Assembly (NCBI GenBank): GCA_963691775.1
Contig: OY829369.1
Span: 310,001 to 374,000, forward strand
Origin: JAZBPO01 sp963691775
GTDB taxonomy: Bacteria > Pseudomonadota > Gammaproteobacteria > Pseudomonadales > Azotimanducaceae
Direction: 5' to 3'
DNA: 64,000 nucleotides
The position numbers were made by a program, and so were the translations under genes. The notes beneath the pieces were generated by a model. It worked only from the letters and a program-made list of their open reading frames with translations, did not search any database and had not been told where the DNA came from. Positions 36,252-43,330 of the stretch are shown in pieces (the first letter of the stretch is position 1; each line of letters starts with the position of its first letter).

Positions 36252-38018
36252 TCAGGCGCGGGGGAACTGCAAGCGGAATGCAGTACCGTGCCCGATTCGC
36301 GACTGGATGCTGACGGTCCCATCGAGTTCCTCCACGAGCTGACGGACAATGCCCAGCCCCAGTCCGCGGCCCCCACCCTTTGTGGAAGTACCCGCAGCGA
36401 AAAGACCCTCGAGCAGCTCTGGCTCGATGCCGGGGCCGGAATCCGCGATCGTGATCTCGAATCCGGGTCCTGCCGGCAGCAGGATCGACGTCCGCGTGCC
36501 AAGCTCGATCCGTCCGCCATCTGCCATCGCCTCTACGGCGTTCTTGAGCAGATTGAGCAGTATCTGACGCAGCCGGCCATCATCGGGGCCGGGCACGACA
36601 TCCGCCTCGTCCAGATCCAGACACAGCTCTATCCCTGCTTCTCGCATGAGGGCGGGCTCGAGCAAACCGACGGCATCGCAGACCCGCTCGTTGAGCGAGG
36701 CAACAGCTGCAGATACGTTGGGCACCGAGGTCACGGCCGGCGCATCCACCAGTGCGCGCAGGATGTCGGAGGTGCGCCTGATCTCGTCGCCGATCAGGCG
36801 CAATTGCTCGCGGTCCTCGCTCGCCTCGTCCAGCCTTGACCCGAGCACGTGAAGATAATTGTGAATGACCGATAGCGGGTTGTTCGCTTCATGCACGACC
36901 TCTCGCAGCCGTTGCTCGTAGCGGCTGCGAACAGAGCGATCCGCTTCGTCCAGCAAGCGCCTCAAGCGCAGCGGCTGCCGGAGCGCCGGCGCCGCGAGTG
37001 CCGCAAGCGCCTGCAGCGCGAAGTGCGCGTCAGATACCGCAACAAAAAGCACGCCAACCGTGTCAGGTGCAAACATCGGGATTGCACAAAGCGATTCTGC
37101 GCCCAGGCGCCGAGCGACCTGAGATTCGATCACCGGCGTGTCTGCGCCAATCGACCGGCGCTCGCTAACGCCGGTAAGCAGCGCCCGCGCTGCCAGCAGG
37201 TCACCGTTGGCGAGCTCCATGACGGTTCCGTCCAGGTCATTCGCGCCGTGCAGCACCAGCCCGCGCTCGGAATCAGCAAGCGCCAGGATGCAGCGTTCGC
37301 CGAACTGTTCCGCTATGGCCCGTACACCGGCGACTGCTTCTGACACCGAATCGACGGTTGCGAGACCGAAGAGCGCGCGCGCTATCGCCAGCACCGCCTC
37401 TGCGCGCATCGTCAGATCGTGCTGTGAGGGCAGCGGCCCCTCGGCTGTGGTCTTACGGGCAGAGGGCCCCTGCCCCTCTAGAACCACATCCTCGAACGCA
37501 CCGAGGGGCAGCGCCAAAAGGCTCCGAGCGGCACGGCGACCATCGTCCAGGTCCCTGAGCGCACGACGCGCAACGGCGGAGACACGAACGAGCCGCTGCG
37601 CACCCTGAAGCGCTTCGAGCGAGCCCTCCGCGTACGCCTCCACGTCAAGCGCAAGATCAGAGCTCAGCTGGCCCGATCTCAGCTCATCGAGCGCGACGCG
37701 CTCATGACGCGTCACCTCACCATCGAGCCTGAGCAGCGCTTCCGTCCAATCGAGCAGCACATTGCGGCTCGACGTCGCGGCGAGCCGCGCCGCGCCATCT
37801 CCGCCCTGGAGCAGCGCGAAGACCTGCTCGGCAAGCGCAGTGCGTAACCGCGGTAGTTCGCGCGCGCCCGAATCCGCGCCGCCGGCCAGAGCGATCGCTT
37901 CCACAAGCGCATCTCGGGTCGCGCGTGGATTGATCGCCGTATCGAGCCATGCCTCCACCGCCCTGATGAAACGGGCTCCGTTGGCCGACGCCTCGGAATC
38001 GAGTCGACCCGTGCTCAC
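36252..38018 (-). CDS. Soluble sensor histidine kinase with GAF-like domain
   Basis: 588 residues, GTG start fixed by overlap with the TGA of the preceding small gene (GTGA at 38015-38018). There is no membrane helix. Residues about 1-230 are a helical Arg/Ala/Leu-rich region of unknown type; about 260-350 read as a GAF-like sensor (ILALADSERGLVLHGAN, GAESLCAIPMF, VGVLFVAVSD). A kinase core follows: His376 in VVHEANNPLSVIHNYLHVLG, N-box LLNLLKNAVEAM, and G1/G2 boxes IADSGPGIEPE and GGRGLGLGIV. No receiver domain is fused and no response regulator is adjacent. The input signal is unknown; the coupled membrane protein suggests membrane association. Confidence 0.85.
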   Translation of the reverse strand: MSTGRLDSEASANGARFIRAVEAWLDTAINPRATRDALVEAIALAGGADSGARELPRLRTALAEQVFALLQGGDGAARLAATSSRNVLLDWTEALLRLDGEVTRHERVALDELRSGQLSSDLALDVEAYAEGSLEALQGAQRLVRVSAVARRALRDLDDGRRAARSLLALPLGAFEDVVLEGQGPSARKTTAEGPLPSQHDLTMRAEAVLAIARALFGLATVDSVSEAVAGVRAIAEQFGERCILALADSERGLVLHGANDLDGTVMELANGDLLAARALLTGVSERRSIGADTPVIESQVARRLGAESLCAIPMFAPDTVGVLFVAVSDAHFALQALAALAAPALRQPLRLRRLLDEADRSVRSRYEQRLREVVHEANNPLSVIHNYLHVLGSRLDEASEDREQLRLIGDEIRRTSDILRALVDAPAVTSVPNVSAAVASLNERVCDAVGLLEPALMREAGIELCLDLDEADVVPGPDDGRLRQILLNLLKNAVEAMADGGRIELGTRTSILLPAGPGFEITIADSGPGIEPELLEGLFAAGTSTKGGGRGLGLGIVRQLVEELDGTVSIQSRIGHGTAFRLQFPRA

Positions 38019-38224
38019 GCGCGGTTCTGCCCTGGGGGATCGATGCACTGGCTCTTGTCTGGAACCGCCGGTGTCAACTGGAGCAGCGTCCAGCTGCCGA
38101 ACCCGCATACGACCGCAAGGATCGGTGCCATGAGCATCGGCGCAAAATTCAGCACCGCCAGTGCGACGCACACGACGAACGTCGCGAAGACGCAGGGGCT
38201 GATGATCTGTCGTCCAAGCTGCAT
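38015..38224 (-). CDS. Small two-helix membrane protein coupled to the histidine kinase
   Basis: 69 residues. ATG 38224 has a strong GGAGGA nine bases upstream; an earlier in-frame ATG at 38281 lacks one. Residues about 12-52 hold two hydrophobic segments (VFATFVVCVALAVLNFA and MLMAPILAVVCGFGSWTLL) with a short connecting turn, then a polar tail ending QNRA. The stop overlaps the GTG of the kinase gene. No family recognised. It may tether the kinase to the membrane or act as its sensing subunit; this is inference from coupling. Confidence 0.65.
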   Translation of the reverse strand: MQLGRQIISPCVFATFVVCVALAVLNFAPMLMAPILAVVCGFGSWTLLQLTPAVPDKSQCIDPPGQNRA

Positions 38225-38505
38225 CCGAACCGATCCTCCAGATTCGGCCGTGGGTACTGCGTACGCACAAACAAAGACCATGCCAACAGAGCCGCACCGC
38301 TCGACGCAACATTAATCATATATCTTTCAGTTACTTGAGAGCCATGCCGCGACCACTCGGCAAGCCCTGCCCCCCTGCGTCACCGTGCAGCGGCAAGGAG
38401 TGCCGCTCTACGTCAATCAAACCGATAAGATGACGGCCGGTAATAGACGCGCTGACGATCTACGAACCCAGCCGCTCGCCTCGCCTGACTGAAAAGGGGA
38501 AACGC

Positions 38506-40218
38506 TTGAGCAAGACATCCAAGCCGGCGTGGCCCGCACCGCGCCCGCTCTTTATCGATGCCGAGCGCGCACGCCTGCGACGCACGGACGGCAGTGACCT
38601 GCGGGCCTGGGACCTTAACGGACGCCAGCTCTGCCTGCTCGAGCTCATGCTATCGGGAGCACTGACCCCGCACGATCGATATATCGGAGCGCGCGACCAC
38701 GCTGCGGTCCTAGAGCGTGCCTCGCTGGCCGATGGCACGCCCTGTCCCTGGCCGCTGGCCCTGGAAGTGACGGAAGCATTCGCAAACACTGTGAATGTTG
38801 GCGAGACGCTCGCGCTTCGTGACTCGGAAGGCCTGCTCGTGGCGACGCTGGAGGTTGCAGAGATCTACGCCGTCGATGCAGACGCCGTCGCGGCCGCTTT
38901 GTTTCCATCCGGCGCGCTCTTCGATGCGGAACCCAGCGCTGGCCGGGATTGGGCACAAGGGCAGAACACGCACCGTCTCGCCGGCCGCTTAATCGGCATT
39001 GAGCCCGTGTTCCACTATGACTTCGCTGGCCTGCGCACGCCGCCCAGCGAGTTGCTTGGTCGAATCCAGCGGCGCCGCTGGCGAAAGGTTCTCGCCGTCG
39101 TGACGCGACGTCCCCTTGGCCCGGGTGAGCATGCCGTCGTGCAGCGCCGCGCACGGGAGCTCGAAGCCAATGTGCTGTTGCTGCCCGAGGCCGGGATGGC
39201 GGCACCCGGCGACGCCCGCTACTACGCCCGGCTGCGCGCCCTGGAGATCGCACTGCCCCGATTCGGAGAGCAAAGCGCGGAGATCACGATCGCGCCCCTA
39301 CCCCGCCCCCTCGGCAGCCCACGCGAAATCGGGCTCAGGCACCTCGTGGCCCGAAACTACGGTGCGACGCACCTGCTCATGCTCGACACCGATGGCCGAC
39401 CGGATGGCCTTGAGGGCGTCGATGTCGACCTGCTCCAGGGTCTGGACGCCGTGATCGGGATTGAAGCTGTCGCCGGTGGGCGTCCGTATCACGTCGCGGA
39501 GCGCGGACTTTTCTGCCTCGAAGACGAGGCGCCAGAGGGCGCGAACGCCCAACCCTGCGACAGCGGAGAGCTTCTCGAGCGCCTCGCTGCGGGCGAACGG
39601 ATTCCGGATTGGCTGGGTTGGCCGGAAATCCTGCCCGCTCTGCGCCAGGCCTGGCCCCCTCGCGCCGCCCAGGGCTTCACGCTCTTTCTGACCGGGTTGT
39701 CCGGTTCAGGAAAGTCGACGATCGCCCGTGCGCTGCTCGGCCTGCTCATGGAAGAGGGCTCGCGCCGCGTCACGCTTCTCGACGGCGATATCGTGCGCAA
39801 GAACCTGTCCAGCGAACTCGGGTTTTCCCGTGAGCACAGGGATCTGAACATCCGCCGTATCGGCTTCGTCGCCTCCGAGATCACGAAGAACGGTGGCATC
39901 GCGATCTGCGCGCCGATCGCACCGTACGCTGGCACGCGCCGCGCCGTGCGGAGCCTCATCGAACGTGGCGGCGGCTTTGTGGAAGTGCACGTTTCGACGC
40001 CGCTCGAAACCTGCGAAGCACGCGACAGAAAGGGCTTGTACGCCAAGGCTCGCGCAGGTCTCATCAAGGAGTTCACTGGCATCAGCGACCCCTATGAAGT
40101 GCCCGAGAATCCCGAGATCCGTATCGACACGAGCGAGATCGCCCCAGACGAGGGCGCACAGGCGATTGTCTTGAAACTGCGCGCGCTGGGTTACCTGTCG
40201 GCCGAATCCCGTGGCTGA
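38506..40218 (+). CDS. Adenylylsulfate kinase fused to an ATP-sulfurylase-like domain
   Basis: 570 residues, TTG start with AAGGGGA five bases upstream. Residues about 1-160 are PUA-like and about 165-380 correspond to the ATP sulfurylase catalytic domain; residues 385-570 are an APS kinase with Walker A GLSGSGKST (397-405), LLDGDIVRKNLSSELGFSREHRDLNIRR and the conserved APIAPYAGTRR and lid region. The kinase half looks complete and should phosphorylate APS to PAPS. The sulfurylase half lacks its signature: where Q-T-R-N-P-x-H-x-x-H is expected the sequence is T200-R-R-P-L-G-P-G-E-H, and the GRDHAG motif reads DTDGRPDG (294-301). It may be inactive or regulatory. Confidence 0.82.
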   Translation: MSKTSKPAWPAPRPLFIDAERARLRRTDGSDLRAWDLNGRQLCLLELMLSGALTPHDRYIGARDHAAVLERASLADGTPCPWPLALEVTEAFANTVNVGETLALRDSEGLLVATLEVAEIYAVDADAVAAALFPSGALFDAEPSAGRDWAQGQNTHRLAGRLIGIEPVFHYDFAGLRTPPSELLGRIQRRRWRKVLAVVTRRPLGPGEHAVVQRRARELEANVLLLPEAGMAAPGDARYYARLRALEIALPRFGEQSAEITIAPLPRPLGSPREIGLRHLVARNYGATHLLMLDTDGRPDGLEGVDVDLLQGLDAVIGIEAVAGGRPYHVAERGLFCLEDEAPEGANAQPCDSGELLERLAAGERIPDWLGWPEILPALRQAWPPRAAQGFTLFLTGLSGSGKSTIARALLGLLMEEGSRRVTLLDGDIVRKNLSSELGFSREHRDLNIRRIGFVASEITKNGGIAICAPIAPYAGTRRAVRSLIERGGGFVEVHVSTPLETCEARDRKGLYAKARAGLIKEFTGISDPYEVPENPEIRIDTSEIAPDEGAQAIVLKLRALGYLSAESRG

Positions 40219-41029
40219 CCGAATCGTTTCCTTCAACGTCAATGGCATCCGCGCGCGCGCACATCAGCTCGCGGCGGTCGTTGAACGGCACGATCCTCGC
40301 GTCATGGGCCTGCAGGAAACGAAGGTCGACGACGCGGCTTTCCCGACCGACATTCCTGCAAGTCTCGGCCGCTCGGTGGCGTTTCACGGCCAAAAGACGC
40401 ACTACGGGGTTGCGTTGCTCGACGTCGAGCCTCCTGAGCGCGTTCAGCGCGGTTTTCCATGGGGCGCACCGGACGCGCAGCGTCGCTTCATCGCATCGCG
40501 TACGCATTTGTCGGACGGCACGCGTCTGCACGTGCTGAACGGCTATTTCCCGCAGGGCGAGAACCGTCGGCACCCCCAGAAATTCCCGAACAAGGCCGCC
40601 TACTTTGCTGACGTGCTGCGGTATCTGAACGAGTGCTGCTCTGCGGACGAAGCGGTCGTACTGATGGGCGACATGAATGTTGCACCTCTGGATCTGGACA
40701 TCGGCATCGGCGAGGACAATCGCAAACGATGGCTGCGCGAGGGCAAGACGAGTTTCCTGCCAGAAGAGCGCGAGTGGTTGGCCGCACTTACTCACTGGGG
40801 CCTGACCGACGCGTACCGGAAGATTCATCCAGATCAAGATGACCGCTTCAGCTGGTTCGACTATCGCAGCCGAGGCTTCGAGCGGGAGCCCAGACGCGGC
40901 CTGCGAATAGACCTGCTCATGCTGTCAGCGCCCCTGCGGGAGCGCTGCATCGATGCCGGAATAGACTACGAGATTCGCGCCATGGAACGCCCCTCGGACC
41001 ACTGTCCGATCTGGGTCGCGATCGAATGA
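40211..41029 (+). CDS. xthA: Exodeoxyribonuclease III
   Basis: 272 residues. GTG start 40211 lies within the last codons of the upstream gene (8-base overlap), implying coupling. Exonuclease/endonuclease/phosphatase fold with VSFNVNGIRAR, LQETKVDDAAFP, LNGYFPQGENR, MGDMNVAPLDLDIG, RIDLLMLS and the catalytic SDHCPIW. It is an AP endonuclease and 3'-5' exonuclease for base-excision repair. Family identity is clear; whether it is XthA or an ExoA-like paralogue is not settled. Confidence 0.93.
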   Translation: MADRIVSFNVNGIRARAHQLAAVVERHDPRVMGLQETKVDDAAFPTDIPASLGRSVAFHGQKTHYGVALLDVEPPERVQRGFPWGAPDAQRRFIASRTHLSDGTRLHVLNGYFPQGENRRHPQKFPNKAAYFADVLRYLNECCSADEAVVLMGDMNVAPLDLDIGIGEDNRKRWLREGKTSFLPEEREWLAALTHWGLTDAYRKIHPDQDDRFSWFDYRSRGFEREPRRGLRIDLLMLSAPLRERCIDAGIDYEIRAMERPSDHCPIWVAIE

Positions 41030-41038
41030 CCCTGGCCG

Positions 41039-41626
41039 TCAGTCGCGCGCGAAGCTGAGTGCGAAGTTCACCGGCACCATGCCGGTGATGCCGTTCAGAC
41101 CCGCAATGGCACGCAAGCGCTCAACGCCTGCTTCGAGGCCGAAGGACGCAGCATTGAGCACAAGCGGCCGCACTGTCGCAACGGTAACCGTATCCGCGTC
41201 CACGCGAGTCACCCGGACTTCGCCGCCGAAGGGCGCCTCGATGCCATGCAGCGAAAGGGTTCCGGCGAGGGCAACGGTCATTGATTCGCCGGGCGCGGCT
41301 TCAAGTACGGGCGCAAGGTCGATGTCGCTGCGGAATACGGCAGTAGGGAAATCCACGACCTCGAACAGGAGATCGCGCATGCGCTCGTTGCGGATTGGAA
41401 TGAGCGTATCCACCGTCGCGAGATCCACGCTGAGTTCGGCACCCGTCTCTCCGACGCTTCCCGCGAGACCGGTAAAGCGGTGCCCCTCTGCGATCTGACC
41501 ATTCTTGACCGACACGAATCCGAGCGTTGACGCATCCCCGTCGAGGATCCAGTCAGCCGCGGCACAGGGACCCCACAAGCACAAAGCGAGCACGCTGGCA
41601 CGAAGCCCGTTTCCGATCCTGAACAT
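41039..41626 (-). CDS. YceI-family periplasmic lipid-binding protein
   Basis: 195 residues. The signal peptide (about 1-24) ends GPCAAA; the mature beta-barrel lipocalin-like protein shows YceI patterns (WILDGDASTLGFVSVKNGQIAEGHRFTGLAG, VDFPTAVFRSDI, GTLSLHGI, and the C-terminal MVPVNFALSFARD). Members bind polyisoprenoids or similar lipids in the periplasm. It converges with xthA nine bases away and lies 27 bases downstream of pyrF on the same strand. Confidence 0.88.
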   Translation of the reverse strand: MFRIGNGLRASVLALCLWGPCAAADWILDGDASTLGFVSVKNGQIAEGHRFTGLAGSVGETGAELSVDLATVDTLIPIRNERMRDLLFEVVDFPTAVFRSDIDLAPVLEAAPGESMTVALAGTLSLHGIEAPFGGEVRVTRVDADTVTVATVRPLVLNAASFGLEAGVERLRAIAGLNGITGMVPVNFALSFARD

Positions 41627-41653
41627 CTTCGTCTCCCTGTGAGTGGCGGCCCG

Positions 41654-42496
41654 TCAATGAATTCGATCGCGCGCGCTGCGCAGCGCATCACGCGTGCGGA
41701 TCGCTTCCGCGCGCGCGGCACCGGCGTAATCGCCGCCGTCTGAAGCATAAAGGATCGCACGCGAGCTGCTGACGACGAGGCCCCATCCATCAGCATCGAG
41801 GCCCGCGGCGACGACCGCGTCGATATCTCCACCCTGAGCGCCGATGCCGGGCACCAGAAGCGGCACCGCAGGCGCGATAGCCCGAATCCGCTTCAGCTCT
41901 TCGGGTTGGGTCGCACCGGCAACCAGCATGACGTTGCCGCAAGCATTCCACTGCCTAGACGCCATCGTGGCCACGCGTTCGTAGAGCGGCGCCTGTGCAG
42001 GGGTGTTCTGGAATTCGGCACCGCTCGGGTTTGACGTTCGGCAAAGTACGACAGTCCCCCGGTCCTCGTAGGCAAGGAACGGGGCAAGCCCATCCGTGCC
42101 CAGATACGGATTCACCGTGACGGCGTCGGCCCCATAGCGCTCGAAGGCCTCTCTGGCATACATCTGTGCAGTTGACCCGATGTCGCCGCGTTTGGCATCG
42201 AGGATCACCAACGCATGGGGCGCCTCGCGCCGAATCATTGCGATCACTTCTTCTAGTGCGGATTCGGCACCCACGGCTGCGAAGTGTGCGATCTGCGGTT
42301 TGAAGGCACATGCGACGTCAGCGGTCGCGGCCACGATGGCGCTCAGAAAAGGCGCGATCGAATCAGCCTCCCCGGAGAAGGCCGCGGGCATTCGAGTCGG
42401 GTCCGGGTCCAGACCGACACACAGCATCGAGTCATGGGCGACCCACGCCCTTTCCATACGCCGGCGAAAGGGCGCGACAGAGTCAGCGGAGCTCAT
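41654..42496 (-). CDS. pyrF: Orotidine-5'-phosphate decarboxylase, type 2
   Basis: 280 residues, longer than E. coli-type PyrF (about 245) and matching the subfamily 2 enzymes. The catalytic motif is VILDAKRGDIGST, with phosphate-binding VPGIGAQGGD and SSSRAILYAS. Final step of de novo UMP synthesis. The ATG at 42496 has no visible Shine-Dalgarno, so leaderless or weak initiation is possible. Confidence 0.95.
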   Translation of the reverse strand: MSSADSVAPFRRRMERAWVAHDSMLCVGLDPDPTRMPAAFSGEADSIAPFLSAIVAATADVACAFKPQIAHFAAVGAESALEEVIAMIRREAPHALVILDAKRGDIGSTAQMYAREAFERYGADAVTVNPYLGTDGLAPFLAYEDRGTVVLCRTSNPSGAEFQNTPAQAPLYERVATMASRQWNACGNVMLVAGATQPEELKRIRAIAPAVPLLVPGIGAQGGDIDAVVAAGLDADGWGLVVSSSRAILYASDGGDYAGAARAEAIRTRDALRSARDRIH

Positions 42497-42640
42497 GGAA
42501 GACAGTCTAGCAACTGACGCGGAGGGTCACGAGCCGACGCGGCTCATCGCAGCAGAATCCCGCACGGATGCTTGCCCGCCTGACTGGGCGAACACTTAAA
42601 GCATTGTTTTATCAAACTCTTCTACCACCTCTTCCCGGCC

Positions 42641-42656
42641 TGGCACGGACTTGGCA
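42641..42656 (+). promoter_or_regulatory. Sigma-54 (-24/-12) promoter candidate
   Basis: TGGCACGGACTTGGCA matches the consensus TGGCACG-N4-TTGCA with one mismatch, with the invariant GG and GC exactly 10 bases apart (42642-42643 and 42654-42655). It lies 43 bases before the PilZ-like gene start. The -12 element also forms half of a TTGGCA-N8-TGCCAA palindrome (42651-42670). Confidence 0.6.
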
Positions 42657-42686
42657 TCCAGACTTGCCAAGCGCACGTACATTTAC

Positions 42687-42692
42687 AAAGGG
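42687..42692 (+). promoter_or_regulatory. Ribosome-binding site deciding the PilZ-like start
   Basis: AAAGGG touches ATG 42693 but is six bases from ATG 42699, favouring the second ATG. Confidence 0.6.
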
Positions 42693-42698
42693 ATGAGC

Positions 42699-43103
42699 AT
42701 GAATGCCCCAGCCACTGCCAAGGTCCTTCACCTCGATGATTATCGACGGCCGCTGATGTTCAGATTCGAAGCCCCGGAACTCGAAGCAGGGCTGGCGCCC
42801 AGCGAAAAACTCTTCGTACAGGTCGTCCTGAGTGATGCGCGGCCGGAACTCGTTGGATGCACCTGGTCCTGCCGCGCTGCGCGCGTCAGTGCAGCGCACC
42901 TCGAATTTCTATGCGATCAGACAATTCCCGCTGGTGCACTTGTCGATCTGTGGGTTGATCTGGCGGCGTGTCCCGGGAAGTTCTTCCTGTCTGGGCGCGT
43001 TCGCTGGAGCCGACCCTGCAAAGAGGGTCACACGGTAACGGGCATCGAGCTCGAGGAAGGCGCCGCAACCGATTTCGCGGCATGGGTGGAATTACACAGC
43101 TAA
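42699..43103 (+). CDS. PilZ-like small protein
   Basis: 134 residues, start chosen at ATG 42699 by its ribosome site. The beta-rich pattern (ALVDLWVDLAACPGKFFLSGRVRWSRPCKEGHTVTGIELEEG, then a C-terminal aromatic helix FAAWVELHS) resembles PilZ or PilZ-related domains. The c-di-GMP-binding RxxxR and D/N-x-S-x-x-G motifs are not seen, so it would be a degenerate, non-binding type. It follows a sigma-54 promoter candidate, the class of promoter often used for motility and type IV pilus genes, and precedes the DUF1631 pair by 227 bases. Fold call is moderate. Confidence 0.6.
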   Translation: MNAPATAKVLHLDDYRRPLMFRFEAPELEAGLAPSEKLFVQVVLSDARPELVGCTWSCRAARVSAAHLEFLCDQTIPAGALVDLWVDLAACPGKFFLSGRVRWSRPCKEGHTVTGIELEEGAATDFAAWVELHS

Positions 43104-43212
43104 GCCGAATCCCACAGCTCATGCCCCGTTGTGGCTGGTCTGGCAAAACCTGCCGCTCGTCTGTCCATGCGAATCGAGGCGGAAGTTTTCGAACGGTCTG
43201 CTATTACTTGAC

Positions 43213-43239
43213 CACGTGTTACTGATCCGGTTTCACGTG
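43213..43239. promoter_or_regulatory. Two CACGTG palindromes 21 bp apart upstream of the DUF1631 gene
   Basis: CACGTG at 43213-43218 and at 43234-43239, centre-to-centre 21 bp (two helical turns), about 95 bases before the DUF1631 start. The flanks also partly repeat (TGAC/GTGA). This looks like a dimer-pair operator; the binding protein is unknown. Confidence 0.4.
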
Positions 43240-43330
43240 TGACACCTTTTGTGGCTGCCGCCGCAGTCCCACGCGAGATCGATCCCGATGACCAGGGCGT
43301 TCACGACGAACGCCAGACGGGAAGGATTCC

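Noticed and set aside
36041..36270. Minus-strand open frame with helical, coding-like residues just after the histidine kinase stop
   Set aside because: No ATG, GTG or TTG near the kinase end in that frame, the kinase has a normal C-terminus, and it overlaps the acyl-CoA dehydrogenase; a frameshifted tail cannot be shown.
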